Shown piece after piece: positions 1 to 9,897 of a stretch of 64,000 bases of DNA. The position numbers were made by a program, and so were the translations under genes. Position 1 is the first letter of the stretch. The number at the start of each line of letters is the position of its first letter. Under the pieces are notes generated by a model that was not told the DNA's origin, did no database searches, and saw nothing but the letters and a program-made list of their open reading frames with translations. Source of the stretch: Larix kaempferi. Taxonomy: Eukaryota; Streptophyta; Pinopsida; Pinales; Pinaceae. The stretch spans positions 7,070,501 through 7,134,500 of the forward strand of contig BSBM01000608.1 of NCBI GenBank assembly GCA_027924585.1, in the 5' to 3' direction.

Positions 1-3000
1 AAATCTCCTCGATGAGGGGAGGAGATATCTCTAAGTCGGCATTGTTTAACTCGTACAACGCTGCTCTATAGTCAGGTAGATCAGGGCAATGGTGAGAGTA
101 GTGGCCGTAAACACTGCATATAGCACAAGGATGGTTAGTGCGCAGTGATTTGTCGCGAGGCTGTAGAGGGGGCTCTAATTTGACTACTGGGATTCCTATG
201 TCATCGTCCAACATATTCATATGTTCTTGGAGTGCTGGTAAATGTGGGCATTGGTGAGTTGGATGGCCAATTTCATCGCATAATGAACATTTGGGGGGAG
301 CTCGAAACACCGGTGGGGGTTTGGTTGCCTTAGGAGGTGGTATGGCAGTGTAGGGTTGTGGACCTCTGCCCCCAGTGGGCTTAGCAAGGAGAGGGGGATC
401 CTTTGACGTCGACGCAATCGTGAGACCCGGAGGAGGTTTCATTGACGACGAAGGAATATGGAGGTTAGGGGGAGGTGTCGTTGCCGACGAAGGGATCGCG
501 ACGCCAGGGGGAGGTTGATTTGTGGTAACAATAGGTTGTACCGGTTGGAGGATGACGTCTGGTGTGGGTAATCGAACGGGAGGCGGAATATACCACACGG
601 GTAATCCCAATGTTAGCCCGGGTAGGCTAAGGGTAGCCATAACCGGGGCGCTTACTACACCCGAAGGAGGAAATAGGAAGGGGATGGTGTGGATGGGTGT
701 AACACCAATGTGACTGGGGATCAATGGTGGTTGACCGCCGGGTGTTTGCGTATTCTGCGAAACAGTACAGAGGTTTGCGACTTGGGTCTCCGGTGACGGT
801 GGTGGAATGGCCTGGAATGTAGAGGTCATTGGTGTATCCGAATACAGTCCGGGTGCCACAGAAGACACAAAGGAGGTAACTGTACTAGAAGCGGGTTGTT
901 CAATCATGGGGAGAACATTCTCCGGTGCTGCAGGGGCGTTGGGGTCATAGTAGGTGAGTTGGTCAATTTTGACCACGCGGCCCTCATGGGGGAACATCAT
1001 GGTGCGGAAGACGGAGGAGGCGACCGCTTTCATGGCGTACATGTAACTGCGGCCAAGTAAAAGGTTATAGTCAAGCTGGGCGTTAATGACCTCTATGTCG
1101 ATGAGCACAGTCTTCCCACCTAATTGGACGGGTACCTTGGGTAATAAACCTTGAGGTTGAGCTGACCGGCCGTCGTAGGCCCGCAATGCAGTGGTGGATT
1201 GCTGGAGAGCAGGGGAGCCCAACTTTTGCCAAACAAAAGTGGACATGACGCATGTGGAGGCACCCTCGTCAATGATACATCGATGGATGACAAGATTCCG
1301 AATAGAAACGGAAACTTGGACTGCTATGGTGGAAGGCAGCTGTGGTTCAGATTGGTCTAAATCAAAGGTCATCAAGTTTGAATCATTTGGGTCAATCGCC
1401 CCAATGGCGGAAAGTAAAGTCTTGCGCTGAGTAGGACAGGTTTTTAAGACTTCTAACGCAGACATGGCTGCGGGAGATTGAGCTAAGTCATCAACGATGT
1501 TGTAATTGGACGCAGCTCGTGCATTGGGGTTGTTGTTGATTCGGCGAAGGGGGAAGCGAGGTGCTTTAGAAGCGCCATCAAGTGGAACCTGAGGTATACG
1601 CAATGTCTGATCAGTGGGATTAGCAGTGGTATCCTTTTCGGCGGGGGGGGCTTCAGAAGTCGGTCCGTATTGATTCCGACGGGTTTGGATATTGACGTCA
1701 GCGGTGGACATCATCAATAAGTGGTGGGTGCCTGAATCAAACATGGGTTGATCAGGAGATGTGTAAGTAATTTGTTGTGGTTGCACGTTGCCCTGTTGGG
1801 GGGCTAACGGCTGGGTGTTTACCACTCCCTGTGTTGGAAAGGGGTTTTGGAGAACCAGAGGTTGTTGTGGAGGTGGTGGGGGGTTGGGTGGTGGCTGAGG
1901 AGCCGCCTGCCCTTGACGATGGGCGTCATTTGTCCATAGTTGTCGAGCTCGCTCGAGATGTGGGAAAGCGTGGGTATAGTGGCCATAGACACCGCAAATG
2001 GAACAAGGATGGTTTGTCCGTAAATTAGCATTTTTAGGTTGCTTAGGTGGCCGATCAGGATTCTGATGAGCGGGCGCCGCGTTATTGTTTTGCGGGGGCT
2101 GGGTAGGCTGTGGAGCCTGGTTGCGGTTTTGATTGTTTCCACGGTTGCGCCCTCTTCCGCGGTTGGGTTGTCCACCCTGGTTGCGTTGGTTATTTTGATA
2201 TTGGGGCTGCTGTTGTTGTGCGTACACATGCCCTTGAGCATTGGGGGGATTCTGAGGAGCCGCAGGTGCGGGAGCAGGTTGCGGTGGATAGTATGCAGGT
2301 GGAGCTGGAGGTGGTCCAGTTGCCTGTTGGGGTTGTTGGTACCCCTGAGCTGGTGGAGGTGTGAGGTTAGCCGGTGCAACCGGTTGTGGGTAATGCATGG
2401 GCTGTTGTGGAAACTGCATGGGGTTTTGTACCGTAGGTTGAGCATAGTATGTAGGAGGTACATATGCTGATGGCGCTTGGCCATAACAGTGTTGTGGACA
2501 AGAGGGTCCATGAACATGATGGGTCTGGTTTGTTGGAGTATAAGAAGTTGTCGCTCCGGAACTGGATGTAGCCCTAGAAAGGTCTGGGGCGGGCATGGTG
2601 CTCACCATACTGAAAGGTTTTGCTTGCGGTGTAATTTGGCCAATAATGCCATCAGCGGCATGGGATGCCCCCGGTGTGTCACCGCGTGCAGAGTCACCTC
2701 GTGGGGCGTCAGGTATGATGGTGTATAGGTACCCTGACTGGGCATAGATAAGGTCAAACTGTTGGGCCTTAAGGATGGCCTCCTCTTCAGACTGGGGTCT
2801 TTCAGAAGCTACATCCTTCGCAATGAGGGGAAGGAGGGATTTAAGGAACCAGTCTAAAAAGATTCGATCGTCTAATTTGATCTTGCATAGGCTTCGGCGC
2901 CGACGCCAATCATGAATATGGTCAGTGATGTGCGTGGTTGTGTTCTGTCTGCAAGACAGTAGGATCTCGACGCCCGCATCATAGCGGACCGGTAGCTGAA

Positions 3001-3859
3001 AGAACTGCAGGAAGGTCGAGGCAAGGGAGGTAAATGTGGAATGCGTCCCATGGGGTTGCTCGATATACCATTTGGCTGCAGAGCCAGTGAAGGTGCGCTG
3101 TAATAAACGGAGGCGGACAGAGTCGTCCACTATGGAGTTGGAGGAACACCATAAGTGGAAAGACATGATGTGGTTCTGGGGGTCTTCTCCGGCCTTTCCC
3201 TCAAACTTAGGGATGTCAGAGGGAAGCTTAGTGGGCATATGGGGCCAAGCAGGGTCATGCCTGATGGGGTCATTTGTGAGCCTAGCTAAATCTGGCAGGT
3301 TGAGACTTGCCATGTATGGTAGACTAGCGGATGTGGTGACCGGAACCGGGGCCTGCCTAGCCATTGTGGTATGGTGTAGGGGTCCAGTAGCGCCTATAGG
3401 TATGCTAGGTATGGAGGGTATGTGCCCTCCAAAAGGTGTGGCCTGATATGGGTTAGCGCTCCCAAGTGCAACATGAGTTACACTTGGGTTAGGAATCGCA
3501 CTAGGGATTCCTGGTATAGCACCACCAAGTGCAACATGAGTTACACTTGGGTTAGGAATCGCACTAGGGATCCCTGGGATCGCGCTCCCAAGTGCAACAG
3601 GAGTTACACTTGGGTTAGGAATCGTACTAGGGATTCCTGGGATAGGGTTTGTGGAAACCGAAGGGGGTATGACCCCCATGTTGGGCATGCCCATGACAGG
3701 TGGTGGTCCTGTGGTAGGCATTCCTGAATGTGGAGTGTTACCCATATTGGGCATACCCAAGGGGGTGGCTGTTGTCGTTGATGGTACTACCGCAGAAGGG
3801 TCTGCGGATGTCTGACCTATGGTTAATGTATATAGTGGATCAATTGGTGTTTCAGACAT
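1..3859 (-). CDS. E1 gag-protease polyprotein (partial, open at window edge)
   Basis: Frame of at least 1286 codons with no stop, starting at the ATG at 3859. It encodes the structural Gag protein and a retroviral-type aspartic protease that would cut it. Residues about 70-132 are three copies of a 21-residue repeat. The Gag capsid-like core is around residues 225-330, with AKWYIEQP at 262-269. A Pro/Gln/Asn-rich linker leads to a CCHC zinc knuckle at 619 (CSICGVYGHYTHAF), whose last Cys is Phe. The protease follows: catalytic DEGAST at 864 (DEG replaces the usual D-S/T-G) and LLGRSYMYAM near 933. A long Pro-rich stretch then leads to two intact C-x2-C-x4-H-x4-C knuckles at 1191 and 1245. The family (DEGAST...LLGR) is common in plant gypsy elements. 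Knuckles on both sides of the protease are unusual. Reverse transcriptase, if present, lies beyond the window. Confidence 0.88.
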   Translation of the reverse strand, partial: MSETPIDPLYTLTIGQTSADPSAVVPSTTTATPLGMPNMGNTPHSGMPTTGPPPVMGMPNMGVIPPSVSTNPIPGIPSTIPNPSVTPVALGSAIPGIPSAIPNPSVTHVALGGAIPGIPSAIPNPSVTHVALGSANPYQATPFGGHIPSIPSIPIGATGPLHHTTMARQAPVPVTTSASLPYMASLNLPDLARLTNDPIRHDPAWPHMPTKLPSDIPKFEGKAGEDPQNHIMSFHLWCSSNSIVDDSVRLRLLQRTFTGSAAKWYIEQPHGTHSTFTSLASTFLQFFQLPVRYDAGVEILLSCRQNTTTHITDHIHDWRRRRSLCKIKLDDRIFLDWFLKSLLPLIAKDVASERPQSEEEAILKAQQFDLIYAQSGYLYTIIPDAPRGDSARGDTPGASHAADGIIGQITPQAKPFSMVSTMPAPDLSRATSSSGATTSYTPTNQTHHVHGPSCPQHCYGQAPSAYVPPTYYAQPTVQNPMQFPQQPMHYPQPVAPANLTPPPAQGYQQPQQATGPPPAPPAYYPPQPAPAPAAPQNPPNAQGHVYAQQQQPQYQNNQRNQGGQPNRGRGRNRGNNQNRNQAPQPTQPPQNNNAAPAHQNPDRPPKQPKNANLRTNHPCSICGVYGHYTHAFPHLERARQLWTNDAHRQGQAAPQPPPNPPPPPQQPLVLQNPFPTQGVVNTQPLAPQQGNVQPQQITYTSPDQPMFDSGTHHLLMMSTADVNIQTRRNQYGPTSEAPPAEKDTTANPTDQTLRIPQVPLDGASKAPRFPLRRINNNPNARAASNYNIVDDLAQSPAAMSALEVLKTCPTQRKTLLSAIGAIDPNDSNLMTFDLDQSEPQLPSTIAVQVSVSIRNLVIHRCIIDEGASTCVMSTFVWQKLGSPALQQSTTALRAYDGRSAQPQGLLPKVPVQLGGKTVLIDIEVINAQLDYNLLLGRSYMYAMKAVASSVFRTMMFPHEGRVVKIDQLTYYDPNAPAAPENVLPMIEQPASSTVTSFVSSVAPGLYSDTPMTSTFQAIPPPSPETQVANLCTVSQNTQTPGGQPPLIPSHIGVTPIHTIPFLFPPSGVVSAPVMATLSLPGLTLGLPVWYIPPPVRLPTPDVILQPVQPIVTTNQPPPGVAIPSSATTPPPNLHIPSSSMKPPPGLTIASTSKDPPLLAKPTGGRGPQPYTAIPPPKATKPPPVFRAPPKCSLCDEIGHPTHQCPHLPALQEHMNMLDDDIGIPVVKLEPPLQPRDKSLRTNHPCAICSVYGHYSHHCPDLPDYRAALYELNNADLEISPPLIEEI
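3464..3652 (-). repeat. 63-bp tandem repeat inside E1 gag (3 copies)
   Basis: Units begin at 3464, 3527 and 3590 with AAGTGCAACATGAGTTACAC-like sequence and differ at a few positions. The length of 63 preserves the frame and adds three near-identical 21-residue Pro/Ile/Val-rich blocks near the Gag N terminus. Confidence 0.9.
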
Positions 3860-4106
3860 AATTGTGGTTGGTGGTAACTCTGTGGGGTTTTCGGATTCTA
3901 CCTCCAAATCAAAGGTGAAGTGGGGTATGTCAGAATCGGATGACCGTCTAAATGATCGACGATGTGTCGAATCAAGGGATAATGCTCTGCGTCCGTGACG
4001 TGGAGAGCCAAGTGGACTAAACTCTGGGAGTTCGCCCCGTAGACGACGAGAACGTCTAGAATTCTCAATGGTGAGAAAATGTTTTTTATGTAAAAATTTG
4101 TTTTAA

Positions 4107-5985
4107 GTATCAGGTGGTGATATATATGTAAAAGACTCAAAACCCTAATGCAACCAAGGGTGCAAGAAGGGGAGTGAAAAAAGAAGGCTCACAGGCCAAA
4201 AAATCAATCCTCAAAAAATGCACTTATTCTAGCAGCTGTGCTACAATAAGTGGAGGAATGCAACAACCGGTCAGAATACCAACATGCAAGCGGCTCCTAG
4301 AAAAAATAGGTGTAACTAGACTCAAAAGGTGGTAAAGATCATGCAAACACCTAATCTAAAAGTATTGTGACTCAAACAGACGATATCCCCTGCAAGGTGA
4401 TGAAATCCAAGTCAGACAATATGAATGTAGAGACAACGGCTAGATATCCCCCTACCGGGAGGGACACCGGGTAATCAATCCTAAAAAGACAGGCTACTAG
4501 GATACTCCGTTCATGACGCGTCGAGAAAAGGTAAATCTGCCGTTTGGTCCTTTGATCGCAATATCCCAATACAGGGATATCCCGAGAACTGCGAATGGTA
4601 GCCCTTCGGTTACTGAATGGGTTTCGGTATCCCACTCAGGCTTCCGGAACCATCCTCGCGACTTCAACCCTCCTAGGGGAGAGGCCTTCCCACAAACCGG
4701 TTGTGACCGCGCCAAAAAGTACTAAGAGATTTTAGCTCCCTAATTGGACAACTTCTATGTCTCAGATGTATGAACTGAGGGGTGTTATTGGAACACCTAT
4801 CCCCCCAATACTACCTAGCTACAAGAATTCTTTTCGTGTTCCCCAAGTGGGGTTAAGAGTGTGTTCAAATTAGGGTAAGTTTTAAGTCTTAGTTCAATTA
4901 AGTGATCGTGTGAGTGCACGTGAGGTGTTGTAAACTGAACTTGAAAAAATTAAATGCTTTAAGGGAATTTTTTCAAAAAATAAAGGACTTTTCGAAAAAT
5001 AACAAGCAAATATTTAAGACTTTTTTCACTAAAAGGAATTTAAATGCTTTTTCAAAAAATAACTCAAAAAACAAAGGATTTTTTGGATTTATGAAAGCAA
5101 ATAATAGACTTTTAAAAGAAATAAATGGATTTCTTTGTTCAAGGAAATTGCTAAGGGCAAAATTCTAAAGAAGTAAACAGGAAATTTTTTTTAACCTAGA
5201 TAAAAATGCAAAATAAGTCTTTCTTTCACCTTCTTGAAAATTTTTAAAAAGACTTCTAGATGTGCATTCTAAATAGTAAAAAAAAATTTCTATGGCTGTA
5301 AACAATGCTGGAATTTTAATACTGGAAAATATGAGCCAAAATGGGTGAACTGAAGTGATAAATAACACTAAAATACAATATTAGATAAATTTCTATGGAA
5401 AATTTCTTAAATCTAATAGCATATTTGGATTCCTTGATCGAAAACACCCAATTTGAAAAAAAAAAATCGTTTCAAAACGGAGTTCGGGAGAGGGCGATAT
5501 GGTCGTTTGAAAATTGAGCTGCGCGGCCAAAAAATGACATGGACCGCGCGGGTTTTGGACCAAAAGTCGCGATGGACCGCGCGGGTTTTGGGCCAAAAGT
5601 CGCGATGGACCGCGCGGGTTTCTGTCGCACAGTCGCGATGGACCGCGCGACTGTCTGGAAAAAAGCCGCGATGGGCCGCGCGGAAAAACGCAGAAAAGTC
5701 GCGATGGACCGCGCGACTGTCTGGAAAAAAGCCGCGATGGGCCGCGCGGAAAAACGCAGAAAAGTCGCGATGGACCGCGCGACTGTCTGGCAAAAAACCG
5801 CGAGGCGGAAGCCGTGCACGGAAACCGAGAAACAAACCCGAAAATTGAAAATTTCGGGCTGTTTATGGGGCCAAATCTCAGAACAGCAATGGATCTGCTG
5901 TCTAAGATGGCAGATCTATGGATCTAAAGGTTAAAAACTCAAAATAAACTAAGATTTAAAGGCAAAATTAGAGATCTAAAGTTCA
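4107..5985 (-). other. E1 untranslated leader
   Basis: About 1.9 kb between the primer-binding site and the gag frame. It contains the 33-bp array at 5538-5801 and AT-rich sequence with poly(A)/poly(T) tracts around 4940-5400. No gene was recognised here. The frame upstream of the chosen gag ATG is open back to a TAA near 4105 and is Arg/Ser-rich, so translation may start upstream at a non-ATG codon or after splicing. Confidence 0.6.
5538..5801 (-). repeat. 33-bp GC-rich minisatellite in E1 leader (about 8 units)
   Basis: The word GATGGRCCGCGCG recurs at 5571, 5604, 5637, 5670, 5703, 5736 and 5769, exactly every 33 bases, with a degenerate unit before them. From 5637 the units alternate between two versions, giving a 66-bp higher-order period. 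Because 33 is a multiple of 3 and the units lack stops, several frames on both strands stay open; I treat these frames as artefacts. Confidence 0.9.
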
Positions 5986-6004
5986 AACCAAAGCGGAGTC
6001 GCCA
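5986..6004 (-). other. E1 primer-binding site, TGGCGACTC type
   Basis: Three bases after the LTR end the minus strand reads TTGGCGACTCCGCTTTGG. Primer-binding sites beginning TGGCGACTC occur in some plant gypsy lineages; I do not assign the tRNA with confidence. E2 has a degenerate version of the same site, which supports the two being relatives. Confidence 0.65.
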
Positions 6005-6008
6005 AAAC

Positions 6009-6734
6009 TGTTAGCTCAGTTTTGCAACCAAGCTTAGTGCTATGGGCACCTACTAACTAGTAGTAGCAGTTTCAATAGAAATAAAAACAATAAACTAAAT
6101 AAACAATACTTTTCATGGATCTAAACAAGAATCTAAGCAAATAATGTAAATATTTCAAAATCAAGAACAAGAAACATAAGAAATAATTTTTGTATTGAAA
6201 AGTGGGGGGCAAGCAAGTGCTTGCGATATTACCTCCAATGGTGAAGGTTGATGTTGAGCAACTCCCAAGATGAGTAGCTCCAAAACTCCAATAGGTCTCT
6301 TTCTCCAAGGTTGCTTCAATGGCTAAAAGTGCTCAGGGGAGATTTCAGCAGCATAAGGATGAGATAATGGAAGGATGTGAAATGAGGAGCCCCTACCACC
6401 TTTTTATAGGTTTTGGTGGTGAGGAATACCATTTGTGGTTTTGTGGAAACCAAATGGTATTGACCAACATGGTTTAGGTACTTTTCCCTCCTTTTTCCTT
6501 TTTTGAATAAAAATAATATTTTAATTCCCTTTTTAATATTTTTGGGAATTTTGACCCTTTTTGAGGGTTTTTTATGATTTTCTTGTAAAAATAATCTTTT
6601 TTAATGGAAAAAGGGGTGTACTAAGGTCTTTTGGTGACCTTTTGTTGGTTTCAGAGGCTCAGATGGTGGAAAAGTGGACAAATGGGTCATGTGAGTAAGG
6701 GAATGAGCTAGTGAGCACTTTTTGGGTGTTAACA
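6009..6734 (-). repeat. E1 5' LTR (726 bp)
   Basis: On the minus strand it opens with TGTTAACACCC and closes with GAGCTAACA, so the ends are the inverted pair TGTTA/TAACA. It carries a TATA box and is followed at once by a primer-binding site. The first 52 bp of this LTR (6683-6734) are also present at 9640-9691 because of the E3 duplication. The second LTR is outside the window, so the boundaries rest on terminal motifs and on the end of the E2 reading frame. Confidence 0.8.
6402..6408 (-). promoter_or_regulatory. E1 LTR TATA box
   Basis: The minus strand reads CCTATAAAAAGG inside the LTR, followed about 20 bases on by GGGGCTCCTCATTTC, a plausible transcription start region. Placement within the LTR fits a U3/R boundary. 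Confidence 0.6.
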
Positions 6735-6940
6735 GGTGCTCTTATGTTCTTGCTGGGTGGAAGATTTCTTAGGTTTCCCTCTGTTCTTCTTCTTACCACC
6801 AGACTTTTGAGGTGAAGCTGATGAAACAGAATTCACTTCTTCAGTGACAGCAGGAGTGGATGATTTGGTGGTGCCATGACCAGCCTGTGTTGGTGATGGG
6901 GAAGAACCTTGGGGGTTTGACGATCCAACAGTTTGAGAAG
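6735..6940 (-). pseudogene. E2 gag relic, part beyond E3, cut by E1
   Basis: Continues the E2 frame exactly across one copy of the AGAAG target site. It encodes a Ser/Thr/Gln-rich stretch and then a basic cluster (GGKKKNRGKPKK). Three bases past this segment the frame meets a stop that belongs to the E1 LTR. A perfect second copy lies at 9692-9897. Confidence 0.8.
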
Positions 6941-8169
6941 TGTCACGTCCCCATTTGGACCCCCTTTTGCATTAAATCGTAAATGATGTAAATATTGTAA
7001 CTTAATCATGGTGAGGAGCTCAAGGCCAAGGCCCCGCCATTGATTTGTCGTTTTATGAATCGGCAATTAGAGTAGATGCATAGATTTCTTGTGCTAGGGG
7101 TGCACAATGTAAAATCGGACATCATGTAAATATGCAATTTTAATGAAAAACCCACAATCAGCTACACAATGCAACAAAGAGATGGGGGCATGATCTTTAC
7201 AAGGAATAGGGAGGGAAAAATAACCAAACTCTTGAGCCATGGTGTTAAGCCATTTCATTGAGGAAACCCATGAACTCTCAACTACCCATTTGGTCTCATG
7301 CACCCAATCATTTAATCCTTCCAAGAATTGGTTGACACAATAAATGCCTTGGGATGGGAGAGGTATGGCTGTCAATTTTCGTGCATGGGAAACCCATCAA
7401 CTTGGAAAATCGTGTTTTGCTTGTGGGGCAAGAAAACCCCCACGAAATTGGCCCAAAAGCCATTCTTCACCCATGGCATTCACTCTCTCACGCAGTCTGA
7501 GCCTGTGGGGGTTCTATCCTTCACGTTTTTCACCATTTCCTGTTTTTTTTTCCATGCCCATAGACTCGTTTTTGGTTAGCTCATTGGCTGGGGAGAAGAG
7601 AGCCACGATTTTGGGGTTATGGAGGCCGTTTTTGCCCACGAAATGCCCATGAGTATTCTTCTGAAAACGAATCTGCTCTCCTGGGGTTGATTTCCCATTT
7701 CTCCTTTTCGTTTTGGTTGCCCACGTTTTCCTGGAACTGTTAGAAACCCAACTGCTGGTTGGTATAGCTGATTCTGGTGTATCTATGGCTATGTGAGACC
7801 CTGTTGTTCCCTATCTCCTTGTGGAGATCATGCCCAGCTCGGGGGTGGCAGTGGTGCTGAGAAATTGAAGAGCACACTGGCCTATGGTTGGGTGGAACGT
7901 TGCAGAAGCGTAGCTGGTTGTTTGGGACTGCTTCATTAAGATAAGTATTCTCTTATGCTATCTCTCAATTGTTAATTGATGAATATCTTGAATGTATGAT
8001 GGATGTGTCAAACGAATTTACTTCCGCTGTGTATTCAAATGTTTATGCAATTGCATATGTTCACCTTCTTCTCAAACCGAATGTTTAATTACTGATTTAT
8101 GGGGCTAGATGCCCGATTTAACCTCACGATCCTCTCCACCTAGCTGGTAGGATGGGAGGGGACGTGACA
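6941..8169 (+). repeat. E3 left LTR (1229 bp)
   Basis: Starts TGTCACGTCCCC and ends GGGGACGTGACA, a perfect 12-bp terminal inverted repeat. The same ends occur in the right copy. I see no clear TATA box. Open frames inside it (for example 7094-7375 minus) occur identically in the other copy and are not convincing genes. Confidence 0.92.
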
Positions 8170-8172
8170 GAA

Positions 8173-8184
8173 TGGTATCAGAGC
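8173..8184 (+). other. E3 primer-binding site
   Basis: TGGTATCAGAGC, complementary to the 3' end of plant initiator-Met tRNA, begins 4 bases after the left LTR end and fixes the element's orientation as plus. Confidence 0.9.
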
Positions 8185-8439
8185 TCTAGGTTCAACCCTA
8201 CGGCTGTTGGGCCCTTCACAGAAATGCAAATCATTGTGTGTTCATGCATTTTGTATTTGGAGCTAAAACGCATTAAAAGAAACTGAAATGCATTTTGTGT
8301 GTACATGCATTTTGAATTTTGAATTTTGTGTGTGTTTACAGAGATTAAATTGTAAATCCATTGGTTGGATTGTTGAATGCAAGATGAAAGAAAGTTTGCA
8401 GATTTTCCTAAGTGTCTTTGAAAACTCGTTTAAAACTGT

Positions 8440-9190
8440 TTCGGGAGGAATTCCCGAATGTCTTCCGCAACTGCGGAAGCATTCGGCGAATTGCTCCGAA
8501 ACTGCGGAAGCATTCCGCGAAGTTTTCCGCAACGCAGAGGAATTCGGGAAGTCGCCCCGAAATTTGCGGAAGGAATTCCCTTCCGAAATTTTCGGAAGGA
8601 ATTCTCTTCCGAAATTTGCGGAAGGATTCCGCGAGTTGTCCCGCAACGCGGAAAAATTCGGCGAAATGCTCCGAAAAAGAAGAAAATTTTTCTAAGTGTT
8701 TTCGAAATTTTGTTTAGAGTTGTTTCGGAAGGAGTTCGGGAAAGTCTTCCGAAACTGCGGAAGGATTCCGTGAACGGTTCCGAAATTGCGGAAGAATTCG
8801 AGAAAGCTTTCCGAAACGGCGGAAGGATTCCGCGAAGGGCTCCGAGATCGCAGGAGGATTCGGGAAAGTCTTCCGAAACGGCGGAAGCCTTCGCCGAATG
8901 GCTCCGCAGTTGCGGGAGCATTCGCCGAATGGCTCCGCAACGGAAGCCTTCGCCGAATGGCTCCGTAGTTGCGGGAGCATTCGCCGAATGGCTCCGCAAC
9001 GGAAGCCTTCGCCGAATGGCTCCGCAGTTGCGGGAGCATTCGCCGAATGGCTCCGCAGTTGCGGGAGAATTCAGCGAATCGCTCCGCCATTGCGGAAGCG
9101 TTCGCCGAACTGCTCCGCAATTGCGGAAGCGTTCGCCGAACTGCTCCGCGTTGCGGAAGCGTTCGGAGAACCGGCCCGCGCGCCCGAACC
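8440..9190 (+). repeat. GC-rich palindromic tandem array in E3 leader
   Basis: About 750 bp built of imperfect 30-31-bp units around the core TTGCGGAAGCGTTCGCCGAA; for example TGCGGAAGC recurs at 9091, 9122 and 9152. Many units are near-palindromes (TTCCGCAACTGCGGAA), so both strands look alike. A roughly 60-bp higher-order unit is visible at 8885-9060. All six frames are largely open because stops are rare in the unit; I do not call a gene. Confidence 0.85.

Positions 9191-9193
<3 letters not shown>

Positions 9194-9225
<32 letters not shown>
9194..9225 (+). repeat. Poly(A) tract in E3 leader
   Basis: An uninterrupted run of about 30 adenines just after the GC-rich array. Its exact length may be affected by sequencing or assembly. 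Confidence 0.9.
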
Positions 9226-9228
<3 letters not shown>

Positions 9229-9639
9229 TAAAGTGGCTAAAATATAATTTTTGGATAGCAGGAGCATCCGAACTCAGAATGCGATGATTCCTGTGGGGCT
9301 CGGAGGCCATTGACGAGGGCCATGGAAGAACCAGTGAAGACCCCTATCCCATCACACTCCGATTTGACAGAAAATGGGGAATAGTGGCTTTTAAAGGACA
9401 GAGTCCCGAGGCTTGACAGAAGGCCGGTTTAAGCTGAAATTGATACGAGACAGTCATGAAGCAGGCACGATGTTAAGTTCAGAATCTGGGAGCCAAAATC
9501 CAAAGGATATGGGGTCGGGGTGATCAAGAAGGCCAAAAAGCACTGTTCCGGGCCACTTTTTCGGGATTTTTGAAAAGCTTGCGGGCAGTAAAAGTGACCC
9601 TAGATGTGGGAATCGAAAATTTTACTGAACTAGACATTT

Positions 9640-9897
9640 TGGGTCATGTGAGTAAGGGAATGAGCTAGTGAGCACTTTTTGGGTGTTAACAGGTGCTCTT
9701 ATGTTCTTGCTGGGTGGAAGATTTCTTAGGTTTCCCTCTGTTCTTCTTCTTACCACCAGACTTTTGAGGTGAAGCTGATGAAACAGAATTCACTTCTTCA
9801 GTGACAGCAGGAGTGGATGATTTGGTGGTGCCATGACCAGCCTGTGTTGGTGATGGGGAAGAACCTTGGGGGTTTGACGATCCAACAGTTTGAGAAG
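9640..9897 (+). repeat. Second copy of E3's left flank (258 bp), placed before the right LTR
   Basis: Matches 6683-6940 at a constant offset of 2957, with no difference seen. It contains the first 52 bp of the E1 LTR, the E1 target site, the last part of the E2 gag relic, and the AGAAG that precedes E3. The duplicate therefore arose after both E1 and E3 had inserted. The left junction at 9639/9640 shows at most a base of microhomology. Confidence 0.9.

Larger units (their letters stand above)
1..6734 (-). mobile_element. E1: Ty3/gypsy-type LTR retrotransposon, 5' part only
   Basis: Read on the minus strand, the order is 5' LTR (6734 to 6009), primer-binding site, a leader of about 2.1 kb with a GC-rich minisatellite, and a gag-protease frame that runs off the left edge. 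The 3' half (any reverse transcriptase, integrase and 3' LTR) lies outside the window. It is inserted in the 3' part of the E2 gag relic; the 5 bases just upstream of its LTR on the minus strand are GCACC, the expected target duplication, whose partner is not visible. The gag frame has no stop over 3.86 kb, unlike every other long frame here, so this copy is comparatively young. Confidence 0.85.

Noticed and set aside
1777-2728. Plus-strand open frames opposite the E1 gag
   Set aside because: They are the complement of the Pro/Gln/Asn-rich linker and the gag region, whose minus frame carries the domain motifs.
5453-5934. Overlapping 115-140-codon frames on both strands
   Set aside because: All come from the stop-free 33-bp array; repeating products in every frame indicate an artefact.
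6941-7660. Frames within the E3 LTR as genes
   Set aside because: They repeat identically in the other LTR and show no domain; an LTR need not encode protein.
8440-9190. CRISPR-like array
   Set aside because: Units are contiguous and imperfect with no unique spacers, in plant retrotransposon DNA.
8263-9310. Many overlapping frames of 80-245 codons on both strands
   Set aside because: Stop-poor palindromic repeats keep all frames open; no domain, and the frames end in the poly(A) tract or its complement.
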